Origin: Caballeronia sp. Lep1P3
Lineage (GTDB): Bacteria > Pseudomonadota > Gammaproteobacteria > Burkholderiales > Burkholderiaceae
Direction of reading: 5' to 3'
Length of the DNA stretch: 64,000 nucleotides
NCBI RefSeq assembly: GCF_022879595.1
Contig: NZ_CP084265.1
Span: 1,736,001 to 1,800,000, forward strand
The notes under the pieces are model-generated. The model searched no databases. It was not told where the DNA came from and saw only the letters and a list, made by a program, of their open reading frames with translations. Numbering within the stretch: the first letter of the stretch is position 1; each line of letters opens with the position of its first letter. A program made the position numbers and the translations under genes. This document shows, piece after piece, positions 21,575 through 31,024 of this stretch.

Positions 21575-22135
21575 TCACACCGTCATGATTTCGGCTTCTT
21601 TCGTCTGAACGAGCTTGTCGATTTCGGCGACGAACTTGTCGGTGAACTTCTGCACGTCGTCGCTTGCGCGGCGCTCGTCGTCTTCCGAGATTTCCTTGTC
21701 CTTCACGAGCTTTTTCAATTGCTCGTTGGCGTCGCGGCGCAGATTGCGCACAGCGATTTTCGCCGACTCGCCTTCGCTTTTCACGACCTTGGTCAGCTCG
21801 CGGCGGCGCTCTTCGGTGAGCGCGGGCATCGGCACGCGGATCAAGTCGCCCTGCGTCGCCGGGTTCAGCCCGAGATCCGATTCGCGGATCGCTTTCTCGA
21901 CGACCGGGACCATCTTCTTTTCCCACGGCTGCACGCCGATCGTGCGGGCATCGACGAGCGTCATGTTCGCCACTTGCGAGATGGGCACGTTCGAGCCGTA
22001 GTAGTCGACCTGGATGTGATCGAGCAGGCCAGTATGCGCGCGGCCCGTGCGGATCTTGGCGAGATCGGCCTTGAATGCTTCGATCGACCGCTGCATCTTC
22101 TGGTCGACGCCCTTTTTAATGTCAGCCACACTCAT
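21575..22135 (-). CDS. frr: Ribosome recycling factor
   Basis: Splits the post-termination ribosome together with EF-G. The 186-residue length is normal. Conserved segments are [35 protein letters not shown], the hinge region [16 protein letters not shown], and the C-terminal coil [24 protein letters not shown] lies 7 bases before the ATG at 22135, which decides against an in-frame ATG four codons earlier. It lies between pyrH (90-base gap) and uppS (82-base gap). Confidence 0.98.
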   Translation of the reverse strand: MSVADIKKGVDQKMQRSIEAFKADLAKIRTGRAHTGLLDHIQVDYYGSNVPISQVANMTLVDARTIGVQPWEKKMVPVVEKAIRESDLGLNPATQGDLIRVPMPALTEERRRELTKVVKSEGESAKIAVRNLRRDANEQLKKLVKDKEISEDDERRASDDVQKFTDKFVAEIDKLVQTKEAEIMTV

Positions 22136-22225
22136 TTGAACCTCCAAACCTGAGTTTTACCTGCGATAGCTGCGTCTTGCGCGCATGGCCCATGCCACGG
22201 CGCGCCGCGCCGATACCGCGAGAGT

Positions 22226-22939
22226 TTACACATGCACGAGCGTGCCTTCGTCGTCGCCCTGCACGATGCGCTTCAGCGCGCCCGCTTTCATGATCGAGAA
22301 CACGCGGATCGGCAGCTTCTGGTCGCGGCACAGCGCGAACGCGGTGGCGTCCATGACCTGAAGATTGCGGCCGATCGCCTCGTCGAAGCTGATCGTGCTG
22401 TAGCGCGTCGCGCTCGGGTCTTTCTTCGGGTCGGCGGAGTATACGCCATCGACCTTCGTCGCCTTCAACACCACTTCGGCGCCGATTTCCGAGCCGCGCA
22501 GCGCAGCCGCCGTATCCGTCGTGAAAAACGGGTTGCCCGTACCGGCCGCGAAAATGACGACCTTGCCCTCTTCCAGCTGGCGAATGGCGCGCGGACGAAT
22601 ATACGGCTCGACCACCTGATCCATGCGCAGCGCCGACTGCACGCGCGCCTCGATGCCCGCATGACGCATCGCGTCCTGCAGCGCGAGCGCGTTCATCATG
22701 GTGGCGAGCATGCCCATGTAATCCGCGGTTGCGCGATCCATGCCGGCCGCGCCGCCCGCGACGCCGCGAAAGATATTGCCGCCGCCGATCACGACGGCCA
22801 ATTGCGTGCCCAACCGCACCACTTCAGCGACGTCCGCCACCATCCTTTCGATCGTTGCGCGATTGATGCCGAAAGCATCGTCGCCCATCAGGGCTTCGCC
22901 GGAGAGTTTGAGGAGTACGCGTTTGTAGGCTGTGGGCAT
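22226..22939 (-). CDS. pyrH: Uridylate kinase
   Basis: Phosphorylates UMP to UDP in pyrimidine nucleotide synthesis. The 237-residue protein has the bacterial amino-acid-kinase fold with [16 protein letters not shown] at the start, [14 protein letters not shown] for phosphate binding, [19 protein letters not shown], and [19 protein letters not shown]. The ATG at 22939 gives the usual MPTAYKR start. A 239-base gap with several GC-rich hairpins separates it from tsf, so it may have its own promoter or receive attenuated readthrough. Confidence 0.97.
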   Translation of the reverse strand: MPTAYKRVLLKLSGEALMGDDAFGINRATIERMVADVAEVVRLGTQLAVVIGGGNIFRGVAGGAAGMDRATADYMGMLATMMNALALQDAMRHAGIEARVQSALRMDQVVEPYIRPRAIRQLEEGKVVIFAAGTGNPFFTTDTAAALRGSEIGAEVVLKATKVDGVYSADPKKDPSATRYSTISFDEAIGRNLQVMDATAFALCRDQKLPIRVFSIMKAGALKRIVQGDDEGTLVHV

Positions 22940-23030
22940 ATGAGTTTCCGATCGCGCCGAGGAGGGTTGCAACAACGTAGAACTGTAGGGGTGAAACAAT
23001 CATTACCGCAAGCGGCCCGGTCGGGACGAC

Positions 23031-23123
23031 GGGCGCGGCGCGTACGGGAAAACCCGAACTCGCCGCGCCCGCCGTTCGATGCGATCCGATCGCTTCACTG
23101 CTGCGGCGGACGCAATCCGCCGC
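23031..23123. other. GC-rich hairpins in the tsf-pyrH spacer
   Basis: Two stem-loops lie in the 239 bases between tsf and pyrH. GGGCGCGGCG (23031-23040) pairs with CGCCGCGCCC (23061-23070), with an inner CGGG/CCCG stem closed by AAAA. GCGGCGGA (23103-23110) pairs with TCCGCCGC (23116-23123). No T tract follows either on the minus strand. They could mark a processing or pausing site between the ribosomal genes and pyrH. Confidence 0.5.
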
Positions 23124-23178
23124 GAATACTGCTTTAGCGCCTGGCTGCGTTGAATCAGCGCAGGCGCCGCAGAACGCC

Positions 23179-24060
23179 TTACGACTGCTTGGCCGCCGCG
23201 ACCTGAGCCGCCACTTCCGCCGCGAAGTCGTCCTGGCGCTTTTCGATGCCCTCGCCCACCACGAACAGCGCGAACTTCTGCACCGACGCGTTGGCCGCCT
23301 TCAGCATCTGCTCGATCGTCTGCTTGTCGTTCTTCACGAACGGCTGGTTCAGCAGCGACACTTCCTTCAGATACTTCTGAACGGAACCGTCGACCATCTT
23401 TGCGACGATTTCAGCCGGCTTGCCGGATTCTGCCGCTTTCTGCTCCGCGATGCTGCGTTCCTTCGCGATCAGGTCGGCCGGCACTTCGTCCGACGACAGC
23501 GAGACCGGCTTCATCGCGGCGATGTGCATCGCCACGTCCTTGCCGACTTGCTCGTCCGCGCCGGTGAACTCGACCAGCACGCCGATGCGCGTGCCGTGCA
23601 GGTACGACGCGAGCTTGTTCGTGGTTTCGAAGCGCACGAAGCGGCGGATCGACAGGTTCTCGCCGATCTTACCGACGAGCGCGAGACGCACTGCGTCGAC
23701 CGTCGTGCTTTCGAGCGGCAGCGCCGACAGCGCGGCCACGTCGGCCGGATTGCTCTTCGCGACGAGCGCGGCGATGCCCTTGGCGAACGCCATGAAGTCG
23801 TCGTTCTTCGCGACGAAGTCGGTTTCGCAGTTCAGCTCGACGAGTGCGCCCACGCCGCCTTCGACGTGCGCGACGACGATGCCTTCAGCCGTCACGCGCG
23901 ATGCCGCCTTGCTCGCCTTGTTGCCGAGCTTCACGCGCAGAAGCTCTTCAGCACGCGCCATGTCGCCATCGGCTTCGGTCAGCGCCTTCTTGCATTCCAT
24001 CATCGGCGCATCGGTCTTCGCGCGCAGTTCTGCCACCATGCTTGCGGTAATTGCCGCCAT
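23179..24060 (-). CDS. tsf: Elongation factor Ts
   Basis: Nucleotide exchange factor for EF-Tu. The 293-residue protein has the N-terminal UBA-like domain ([33 protein letters not shown]) and the core with [13 protein letters not shown]. Two ATG codons are adjacent at 24063 and 24060; AGGAG gives better spacing (6 bases) to the second, which also matches the family start. It follows rpsB across an intergenic terminator-like hairpin. Confidence 0.98.
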   Translation of the reverse strand: MAAITASMVAELRAKTDAPMMECKKALTEADGDMARAEELLRVKLGNKASKAASRVTAEGIVVAHVEGGVGALVELNCETDFVAKNDDFMAFAKGIAALVAKSNPADVAALSALPLESTTVDAVRLALVGKIGENLSIRRFVRFETTNKLASYLHGTRIGVLVEFTGADEQVGKDVAMHIAAMKPVSLSSDEVPADLIAKERSIAEQKAAESGKPAEIVAKMVDGSVQKYLKEVSLLNQPFVKNDKQTIEQMLKAANASVQKFALFVVGEGIEKRQDDFAAEVAAQVAAAKQS

Positions 24061-24148
24061 CATTCGCTCCTTGAGTCTGTTTGATACGTGCCGCCGGCCT
24101 TCCAGCTCGCCGCGGCAGAAAAAAATGGCATGTCTATCGCGCCGGCTT

Positions 24149-24181
24149 AAAAAAAAGGGGCCTTTCGCAAAGCCCCCTTTT
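24149..24181 (-). terminator. Terminator/attenuator between rpsB and tsf
   Basis: On the minus strand a stem of about 12 pairs with one mismatch (AAAAGGGGGCTTT against AAAGGCCCCTTTT, loop GCG) is followed at once by eight T residues (24149-24156). It sits 21 bases after the rpsB stop and 89 bases before tsf. It has the form of a strong intrinsic terminator, and would lower tsf expression relative to rpsB. Confidence 0.75.
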
Positions 24182-24201
24182 GTGCCAGCCGCAGGGCGCG
24201 A

Positions 24202-24954
24202 TTACGCCTCTGCGTTGACCTCGACGAACTCGTCGCCTTCACCGTTACGCACGGCCTGAACGACGTCGTTCACCGCGTTCGCGCGGCCTTCGAGGATCGC
24301 GTCCGCCACGCCTTGCGCGTACAGCGCCACGGCCTTGCTCGCGTCGTCGTTACCCGGGATGACGTAGTCGATGCCTTCCGGCGAGTGGTTCGTGTCGACC
24401 ACGGCGATGACCGGAATGCCGAGCTTCTTCGCTTCGGTCACGGCAATCTTGTGATAGCCGACGTCGATGACGAACATTGCGTCAGGAATGCCGCCCATGT
24501 CCTTCACGCCGCCGATCGACTTTTGCAGCTTGACCATTTCGCGTTCGAACAGAAGCGCTTCCTTCTTGCTCATGCGCTCGGTTTCGCCCGATTCCAGCGC
24601 CGCTTCCATGTCCTTCAGGCGCTTGATCGAGACCTTCAGCGTCTTGAAGTTGGTCATCATGCCGCCGAGCCAGCGGGCGTTGACGAAAGGCATGCCGGCG
24701 CGCGCTGCTTCTTGCGCGATGGTGTCGCGCGACTGGCGCTTCGTGCCGACGAAAAGGATCGTGCCGCGATTCGCTGCCAACTGGCGCACGTACTTCAGCG
24801 CGTCGTTGTAGAGCGGCAGCGTCTTTTCGAGGTTGATGATGTGAATCTTGTTGCGATGACCGAAGATGTACGGGGCCATCTTGGGGTTCCAGAAGCGCGT
24901 TTGGTGACCGAAGTGGACACCGGCTTCCAGCATTTGACGCATCGTGACTGCCAT
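24202..24954 (-). CDS. rpsB: 30S ribosomal protein S2
   Basis: Structural protein of the small subunit. The 250 residues begin [20 protein letters not shown], the S2 signature, and include [33 protein letters not shown] and the C-terminal [20 protein letters not shown]. It is the first gene of the long minus-strand cluster, with a strong promoter and a leader of about 230 bases containing hairpins. map is divergent. Confidence 0.98.
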   Translation of the reverse strand: MAVTMRQMLEAGVHFGHQTRFWNPKMAPYIFGHRNKIHIINLEKTLPLYNDALKYVRQLAANRGTILFVGTKRQSRDTIAQEAARAGMPFVNARWLGGMMTNFKTLKVSIKRLKDMEAALESGETERMSKKEALLFEREMVKLQKSIGGVKDMGGIPDAMFVIDVGYHKIAVTEAKKLGIPVIAVVDTNHSPEGIDYVIPGNDDASKAVALYAQGVADAILEGRANAVNDVVQAVRNGEGDEFVEVNAEA

Positions 24955-25056
24955 GAAATTCTCCGCGAGGGTTGGGTCTTAAGCCGGCTGCCGCATCCCG
25001 CGCCCGGAATCGTTTCCCGGACGCCGGACACCCTGGGTGCGCCGGCTTGAGTGTCT

Positions 25057-25087
25057 AAAAAAGCGCCGCTGAACAATACCGGCGCTT
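25057..25087 (-). terminator. Terminator-like hairpin in the rpsB leader
   Basis: On the minus strand AAGCGCCG (25087-25080) pairs perfectly with CGGCGCTT (25068-25061) around an 11-base loop, followed by a run of six T residues (25062-25057). It lies about 100 bases into the predicted rpsB transcript and 103 bases before the ATG. It could be an attenuator for the rpsB-tsf operon. Confidence 0.6.
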
Positions 25088-25105
25088 CCGAAGTCCGGGC
25101 CATCC

Positions 25106-25126
25106 GCGCGGCTGCCGCGCTTTTTT
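25106..25126 (+). terminator. Plus-strand terminator-like hairpin upstream of map
   Basis: GCGCGG (25106-25111) pairs with CCGCGC (25115-25120) around CTG and is followed by six T residues (25121-25126). In this orientation it would stop transcription running antisense to the rpsB leader, heading toward map. It may also fold as part of the rpsB leader when read on the minus strand. Confidence 0.4.
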
Positions 25127-25190
25127 GCCGCTCTTTGCCGCTTCCTTGCCACACGGCAGCAATACGGGATGGACCAAGACTTAGCCGAAG

Positions 25191-25220
25191 AGTATAGCAT
25201 GTGACGATTACACCGCTCAA
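25191..25220 (-). promoter_or_regulatory. Probable rpsB promoter
   Basis: On the minus strand TTGAGC (25220-25215) and an extended -10 TGCTATACT (TATACT at 25196-25191) are spaced 18 bases. Transcription would start near 25184, giving a leader of about 230 bases. The good match and extended -10 fit a highly expressed ribosomal operon. Confidence 0.65.
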
Positions 25221-25363
25221 GGCGCTTGCCGCTTCCGAATGAGCGCAAGCAGCGGGTTGGTTTGCCATGAACGCCCTGCGCCACCTCTTTCCAGGTGCGA
25301 TAATGCCGGTTTCGCGGCTCGCGTCCGCGTCTCACGCCAATCCTGCGCATTTCGAGCCAAGTC

Positions 25364-26173
25364 ATGTCCATCACGTTCAAGAACGATCACGATATCGCGC
25401 AGATGCGCGTCGCCTGCCGGCTCGCCAGCGAAGTGCTCGATTTCATCACGCCGCATATCGTTCCCGGCGTGACGACCGAGGAACTCGACCGCCTCTGCCA
25501 CGAATATATGGTGAAGGAACAGGGCACGGTTCCCGCACCGCTGAATTATCAGCCGCCCGGCTACCCGCCGTACCCGAAGGCGACGTGCATCTCGGTGAAC
25601 GACGTCATCTGCCACGGCATTCCCGGCGAGAAGGTGCTGAAAAACGGCGATGCGCTCAATATCGACATCACCGTCATCAAGAACGGCTATTTCGGCGACA
25701 CGAGCCGCATGTTCATCGTCGGGGAAGGGTCGATTCTGGCGAAGCGCCTCGTGCAGACGACGTTCGACTGCATGTGGCTCGGCATCGATCAGGTGCGCCC
25801 GGGCGCGCATCTCGGCGACATCGGCGCAGCTATTCAGAAGCATGCGGAAGCGCAAGGCTATAGCGTCGTGCGCGAATATTGCGGCCACGGCATCGGCCAG
25901 GTGTTTCACGAAGAGCCGCAAGTGCTCCATTACGGGCGCGCGGGCACGGGCATCGAACTGCAACCGGGCATGATTTTCACTGTCGAGCCGATGATCAACG
26001 CCGGCCGCCGCGAAATCCGCACGATGCCCGACCAGTGGACCGTCAAGACGCGCGATCGCAGTCTGTCGGCGCAATGGGAGCACACGGTGCTCGTCACGTC
26101 GACGGGCTATGAAGTGCTGACCGTGTCGGCCGGCACGCAGGCGCCCTCGCAACTGATCGCGGCGACGGCCTGA
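25364..26173 (+). CDS. map: Type I methionine aminopeptidase
   Basis: Removes the N-terminal methionine from new proteins. The 269-residue pita-bread metalloprotease shows the metal ligands in order: Asp in [14 protein letters not shown] and its partner Asp in the same segment, His in [15 protein letters not shown], Glu in [10 protein letters not shown], and Glu in QWEHTVLVT. The length is slightly above the usual 264 because of the C-terminal tail. It is divergent from rpsB, and glnD follows after 85 bases. A GATAAT at 25299-25304 is a possible -10. Confidence 0.97.
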   Translation: MSITFKNDHDIAQMRVACRLASEVLDFITPHIVPGVTTEELDRLCHEYMVKEQGTVPAPLNYQPPGYPPYPKATCISVNDVICHGIPGEKVLKNGDALNIDITVIKNGYFGDTSRMFIVGEGSILAKRLVQTTFDCMWLGIDQVRPGAHLGDIGAAIQKHAEAQGYSVVREYCGHGIGQVFHEEPQVLHYGRAGTGIELQPGMIFTVEPMINAGRREIRTMPDQWTVKTRDRSLSAQWEHTVLVTSTGYEVLTVSAGTQAPSQLIAATA

Positions 26174-26258
26174 TTACCCCGCTTCGCCTTATTGCTTGCG
26201 CCCGCCGTTCGTCACTAGTGGCCGGCGCGTTACTGGACCTCTTCGTCTCTATCGCCCC

Positions 26259-28847
26259 ATGAGCGTCACTGCCGTCGCCACGCCTTGCGAAACGCTGCGC
26301 GCCGCCTACAAGACGGCGAAGGCCGCGCTCATCGAACGTTTCCGGACGGCGTCGAGCGTCGAACCGTTGATGCAGGCGCTCGCCCGCGCGACCGACGACG
26401 CCCTGAAAGGCGCCTGGTCCGCATGCGACATGCCGGCCGAGGTCGCGCTCGTCGCGGTCGGCGGCTACGGGCGCGGCGAACTCGCGCCCTACTCCGACGT
26501 CGACATTCTCGTGCTGCTTCCAGACGCATCGCAGCCGGGCGACGCGGCGATCGACGGCATCGACGCGCGCGTCGAGCGCTTCATCGGCATGGCGTGGGAC
26601 CTCGGGCTCGATATCGGCAGCAGCGTCCGGTCGGTTGCGCAATGCATCGACGAGGCAGCCAGCGACGTGACGGTGCTGACGTCGCTGCTCGAGGCGCGGC
26701 GTATCTGCGGCGACGCGGCGCTCTTCGGACGCTTCGCGGAGCGCTACCGCGAGACGCTGGACCCGCGCGGCTTTTTCCAGGCGAAAGTGCTGGAAATGCG
26801 CCAGCGGCACGCGAAGTTTCAGGACACGCCCTACAGCCTCGAGCCGAACATCAAGGAAAGCCCCGGCGGGCTGCGCGACTTGCAGCTGATTCTCTGGATC
26901 ACGCGCGCGGCGGGCTTCGGTTCGAGTTGGCGCGAACTCGATGCGCGCGGTCTCATCACCGAGCGCGAAGCCCGCGAGCTTCGGCGCAACGAGGCTTTTC
27001 TGAAAAGCCTGCGCGCGCGGCTGCATGTGATCGCGAAGCGTCGCCAGGACATTCTCGTATTCGATCTTCAGACGCCGCTCGCCGAGAGCTTCGGCTTCAA
27101 CGCGACCGCCGCCAAGCGCGCGAGCGAGCAGATGATGCGCCGCTACTATTGGGCGGCCAAAGCGGTCACGCAACTCGCGACCATCCTGATTCAGAACGTC
27201 GAAGCCCAGCTTTTTCCGTCGACTTCGGGCGTCACGCGCGTTCTTTCGGAGCGCTTCGTCGAAAAGCAGGGCATGCTCGAAATCGCCGACGACGACGTCT
27301 TCGCGCGCGAGCCGCACGCCATCCTCGAAGCCTTCCTGCTTTACGAGCAGACGCGCGGCGTCAAGGGGCTGTCGGCGCGCACGCTGCGCGCGATCTACAA
27401 CGCGCGCGATCTCATGGACCGCAACTGGCGGCGCGATCCGAAGAACCGGCGCGTATTCATGGAGATTCTCAAGCAGCCCGAGGGCATCACGCATGCGCTC
27501 AGGCTCATGAATCAGACGAGCGTGCTCGGGCGGTATCTGATCAACTTCCGGCGCATCGTCGGGCAGATGCAGCACGACCTCTACCACGTCTACACGGTCG
27601 ATCAGCACATCCTGATGGTGTTGCGCAACCTGCGCCGCTTCGCCATTGCGGAACACGCGCACGAGTATCCGTTCTGCAGTCAGTTGATGGGCAACTTCGA
27701 GCGGCCGTGGGTGCTTTACGTGGCGGCGCTTTTTCATGACATCGCGAAAGGACGCGGCGGCGACCACTCGACCCTCGGCATGGCTGACGCGCGCCGCTTC
27801 TGCCGCGAGCACGAGATCGGCCACGAAGACACCGAACTCGTCGTGTGGCTCGTGCAGCAGCATCTGACGATGAGCCACGTCGCGCAGAAGCAGGACACGA
27901 GCGATCCCGAAGTCATTAAGCAATTCGCGTCGGTCGTGAAAACCGAGCGGCGGCTGACCGCGCTCTATCTCCTGACGGTGGCGGACATTCGCGGCACGAG
28001 CCCGAAAGTCTGGAACAACTGGAAGGGCAAGCTGCTGGAGGACCTCTTTCGCGCGACGCTCGCCGTGCTGGGCGGCGCGCAGCCGGACGCGCATTCGGAA
28101 CTCAAGTCGCGCCAGGAGTCGGCGCTTGCGCTGCTGCGGCTCGAAACGGTGCCCGAAGGCGCGCAAAAGCGGCTTTGGGACCAGCTCGACGTCGGTTATT
28201 TCCTGCGTCACGATCCCGCGGACATTGCTTGGCAGACGCGCGTGCTGTACCGGCACGTCGAAAGCGAAGCGCCGATCGTGCGCGCCCGGCCCTCGCCCAT
28301 CGGCGCGGCGCTGCAAGTGCTCGTCTACGTGAAGGACCGGCCGGACCTCTTCGCCGGCATCTGCGCGTATTTCGACAAGAACGGCCTGTCCGTGCTCGAT
28401 GCGCGCATCACCACCACGCGCCACGGCTACGCGCTCGACAACTTTCTCGTGGCGCACCCGGACCACGACGGAAGTTATCGCGACATCGCCAATCTCGTCG
28501 AGCAGCAACTGAGCGCGCGACTGACGGACGAAAGCATTCTGCCGGAGCCGTCGAAGGGCCGTGTGTCGCGGCTCGTGCGCACTTTCCCGGTCACGCCGCG
28601 CGTGGACTTGCGTCCCGACGAGCGTGGCCAGTACTACATCCTGTCCGTGTCGGCGAACGACCGGCAGGGCCTTCTTTATTCGATCGCGCGCGTGCTCGCG
28701 CAACACCGGATCGGCGTGCAGGCGGCGCGCATCAACACGCTCGGCGAACGCGTCGAAGACGTGTTTCTGCTCGATGGCAAGAGCCTGTCGTCGAACCGCA
28801 CCCAGATCCAGGTCGAAACCGAACTGCTGCGCGCGATCGCAGCCTGA
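26259..28847 (+). CDS. glnD: PII uridylyltransferase/uridylyl-removing enzyme GlnD
   Basis: The nitrogen sensor that adds UMP to PII when glutamine is low and removes it when glutamine is high. The 862 residues contain the nucleotidyltransferase site [15 protein letters not shown] (residues 68-82), a helical linker, the HD domain with [16 protein letters not shown] (His493, Asp494) for UMP removal, and two C-terminal ACT domains ([17 protein letters not shown] and [17 protein letters not shown]) that bind glutamine. The ATG at 26259 gives the family N-terminus. The map-glnD order is common in proteobacteria. The next gene starts 6 bases after the stop. Confidence 0.97.
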   Translation: MSVTAVATPCETLRAAYKTAKAALIERFRTASSVEPLMQALARATDDALKGAWSACDMPAEVALVAVGGYGRGELAPYSDVDILVLLPDASQPGDAAIDGIDARVERFIGMAWDLGLDIGSSVRSVAQCIDEAASDVTVLTSLLEARRICGDAALFGRFAERYRETLDPRGFFQAKVLEMRQRHAKFQDTPYSLEPNIKESPGGLRDLQLILWITRAAGFGSSWRELDARGLITEREARELRRNEAFLKSLRARLHVIAKRRQDILVFDLQTPLAESFGFNATAAKRASEQMMRRYYWAAKAVTQLATILIQNVEAQLFPSTSGVTRVLSERFVEKQGMLEIADDDVFAREPHAILEAFLLYEQTRGVKGLSARTLRAIYNARDLMDRNWRRDPKNRRVFMEILKQPEGITHALRLMNQTSVLGRYLINFRRIVGQMQHDLYHVYTVDQHILMVLRNLRRFAIAEHAHEYPFCSQLMGNFERPWVLYVAALFHDIAKGRGGDHSTLGMADARRFCREHEIGHEDTELVVWLVQQHLTMSHVAQKQDTSDPEVIKQFASVVKTERRLTALYLLTVADIRGTSPKVWNNWKGKLLEDLFRATLAVLGGAQPDAHSELKSRQESALALLRLETVPEGAQKRLWDQLDVGYFLRHDPADIAWQTRVLYRHVESEAPIVRARPSPIGAALQVLVYVKDRPDLFAGICAYFDKNGLSVLDARITTTRHGYALDNFLVAHPDHDGSYRDIANLVEQQLSARLTDESILPEPSKGRVSRLVRTFPVTPRVDLRPDERGQYYILSVSANDRQGLLYSIARVLAQHRIGVQAARINTLGERVEDVFLLDGKSLSSNRTQIQVETELLRAIAA

Positions 28848-28853
28848 GACTTT

Positions 28854-30779
28854 ATGCGCGTCAAACTGACAGCCAAACATCCGCGTCCCACGTCGGCGAC
28901 GCGATCGCCGGTTCGCTCCGGCACATCCACCGGGCGCAAGCCGGTGCGCGAACAGCCGCCCGCGCAGGCGCCGGTCAAACGCGGAAAGCCCGCGGATGCG
29001 CGTGGCACGTCCACCGGCCGCAGCGACGAACGGCGGCCGTTCAAGTCGCGCGGCGACGATTCCCGCCCGGCATTTGGTGATCGCGGCCCGCGCAAATCGA
29101 CCGAAGGACGCGCGCCTGTTCGCGGCGAGCGCGACTCTCGCTCCGACGAACGCCGCCCTTTCAAGCCGCGCGGCGACGATTCGCGCGCGGGCTTCGGCGA
29201 TCGCGGCCCGCGCAAACCGACCGAAGGACGCGCGCCCGTTCGCGGCGACCGCGACTCCCGCTCCGACGAACGCCGCACCTTCAAGCCGCGCGGCGACGAT
29301 TCACGCCCCGCGCTCGGTGATCGCGGTCCGCGCAACTCGACCGAAGGACGCGCGCCGCATCGCGGCGACCGCGACTCCCGCTCCGACGAACGCCGCACCC
29401 TCAAGCCGCGCGGCGACGATTCGCGCCCCGCGTTCGGCGATCGCGGTCCGCGTAAATCGACCGAAGGACGCGCGCCCGTTCGCGGCGAGCGCGACTCTCG
29501 CTCCGACGAACGCCGCCCTTTCAAGCCGCGCGGCGACGACGCACGCCCCGCGTTCGGCGATCGCGGCCCGCGCAAATCGACCGAAGGACGCGCGCCTGTT
29601 CGCGGCGACCGTGACTCCCGCTCCGACGAACGCCGCACCTTCAAGCCGCGCGGCGACGATTCGCGCCCCGCCTTCGGCGATCGCGGTCCGCGCAACTCGA
29701 CCGAAGGACGCGCGCCCGTTCGCGGCGACCGCGACTCCCGCTCCGACGAACGCCGCACCTTCAAGCCGCGCGGCGACGATTCGCGCCCCGCCTTCGGCGA
29801 TCGCGGTCCGCGCAACTCGACCGAAGGACGCGCGCCCGTTCGCGGCGACCGCGACTCCCGCTCCGACGAACGCCGTCCTTTCAAGCCGCGCGGCGACGAT
29901 TCGCGCCCCGCATTCGGCGATCGCGGTCCGCGCAAATCGCCCGAAGGACGCGCGCCGCATCGCGACGACACCGACCGCGCCAGTCCAACGACACAAGCTC
30001 CCAAAGCCCACGCGCACGGCGACGGCCTCGTGCGCCTGTCGAAGATCATGTCGGAAATGGGTCTCTGCTCGCGCCGGGAAGCGGACGAATGGATCGAGAA
30101 AGGCTGGGTGCTCGTCGATGGCGAAGTCATCGACACGCTCGGCACGCGCATCCGTCCCGAGCAGAACATCGAGGTGCTGCCCGCCGCACGCTCGGCGCAA
30201 TCGCAACTGGTCACGATTCTTCTGCACAAGCCGGTCGGCTATGTGTCCGGCCAGGCCGAAGATGGGTACGAGCCCGCCGTCACGCTCGTCAATCCCGCGA
30301 ACCATTGGGACGAAGACCGCGCGGGCATCCGCTTCGCGCCCGGACACTTGCGCACGCTCGCGCCGGCCGGCCGTCTCGATATCGACTCGACCGGGCTGCT
30401 CGTCCTCACGCAAGACGGCCGCATCGCGAAGCAACTGATCGGCGGGCACTCGGAAGTGGACAAGGAATACCTCGTGCGCGTGCGTTACGGCGAGCATACC
30501 GTCGACATCGACCGGCATTTCCCCGAAGACAAGCTCGCGCTGCTGCGTCACGGTCTGGAACTCGACGGCGTGCCGCTCAAGACCGCGCAGGTGAGCTGGC
30601 AAAACGGCGAGCAGCTTCGCTTCGTGCTGCGCGAAGGCAAGAAGCGCCAGATTCGGCGCATGTGCGAGCTCGTCGGCCTGGAAGTCGTCGGGCTCAAGCG
30701 CATTCGCATGGGGCACGTCACGCTCGGCGCCCTTCCGCCCGGCCAGTGGCGCTATCTCGGTCCGAACGAGACCTTCTGA
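28854..30779 (+). CDS. RsuA/RluB-family pseudouridine synthase with long N-terminal repeat domain
   Basis: The C-terminal third is a normal rRNA pseudouridine synthase: an S4 RNA-binding domain from about residue 393 (VRLSKIMSEMGLCSRREADE), LHKPVGYVSGQAEDG, and the catalytic Asp509 in GRLDIDSTGLLVL, ending GALPPGQWRYLGPNETF. The N-terminal 376 residues are unusual. After a 56-residue Pro/Arg/Thr-rich leader, eight 40-residue repeats (57-376) rich in Arg, Asp, Gly, Ser and Pro follow, with no predicted fold. Total length 641 is more than double a bare RluB-type enzyme. It starts 6 bases after glnD and ends before a terminator. The exact rRNA target is not clear. Confidence 0.9.
   Translation: MRVKLTAKHPRPTSATRSPVRSGTSTGRKPVREQPPAQAPVKRGKPADARGTSTGRSDERRPFKSRGDDSRPAFGDRGPRKSTEGRAPVRGERDSRSDERRPFKPRGDDSRAGFGDRGPRKPTEGRAPVRGDRDSRSDERRTFKPRGDDSRPALGDRGPRNSTEGRAPHRGDRDSRSDERRTLKPRGDDSRPAFGDRGPRKSTEGRAPVRGERDSRSDERRPFKPRGDDARPAFGDRGPRKSTEGRAPVRGDRDSRSDERRTFKPRGDDSRPAFGDRGPRNSTEGRAPVRGDRDSRSDERRTFKPRGDDSRPAFGDRGPRNSTEGRAPVRGDRDSRSDERRPFKPRGDDSRPAFGDRGPRKSPEGRAPHRDDTDRASPTTQAPKAHAHGDGLVRLSKIMSEMGLCSRREADEWIEKGWVLVDGEVIDTLGTRIRPEQNIEVLPAARSAQSQLVTILLHKPVGYVSGQAEDGYEPAVTLVNPANHWDEDRAGIRFAPGHLRTLAPAGRLDIDSTGLLVLTQDGRIAKQLIGGHSEVDKEYLVRVRYGEHTVDIDRHFPEDKLALLRHGLELDGVPLKTAQVSWQNGEQLRFVLREGKKRQIRRMCELVGLEVVGLKRIRMGHVTLGALPPGQWRYLGPNETF
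29022..29981 (+). repeat. Eight tandem 120-bp coding repeats
   Basis: Eight head-to-tail units of exactly 120 bp start at 29022, 29142, 29262, 29382, 29502, 29622, 29742 and 29862. Each encodes 40 residues of the form SDERRxFKPRGDDSRPAFGD then RGPRxSTEGRAPxRGxRDSR. Units 6 and 7 are identical in DNA; the others differ at a few positions, and the last unit degenerates at its end. There are no insertions or deletions, so the reading frame is kept in every copy. Confidence 0.98.
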
Positions 30780-30834
30780 CGCGGCGAGCGGCGAACATCC
30801 GTTCGTCGCGAAAAGACGAAGCCTGATTGCATCG

Positions 30835-30873
30835 AACGGCGCTTTCGCTTACGCGAACGGCGCCGTTTTTTTG
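30835..30873 (+). terminator. Intrinsic terminator after the pseudouridine synthase gene
   Basis: AACGGCGC (30835-30842) pairs with GCGCCGTT (30860-30867). Inside, TTCGC pairs with GCGAA around TTAC. A run of T residues follows the stem. It lies 55 bases after the stop and closes the map-glnD-pseudouridine synthase run. Confidence 0.8.
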
Positions 30874-31024
30874 TCCGCATCCTGGCTAAAGAAAATGCCC
30901 CGCGCGTCCGTTAGGCATCAGTGTGGGCGGCGATTCCCGCGGTCCGCACGCGACGCGTGATGCGCGGCTGTCGGCGTCGTCGCGCAACAGCATTGGCAAT
31001 CAGCACGGCTTCAGGAGAATAACG

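Noticed and set aside
26094..28880. 928-residue minus-strand reading frame opposite glnD
   Set aside because: Antisense shadow of glnD, for the same reason; the plus strand encodes a complete GlnD with all motifs.
29022..29981. CRISPR array
   Set aside because: The eight units are contiguous, coding, and 120 bp long with no unique spacers; no cas genes are nearby.
28676..30229. Minus-strand Ser/Arg-rich repeat protein
   Set aside because: Open only because a 120-bp repeat without a stop in that frame stays open in every copy. No ribosome-binding site or homology is visible.
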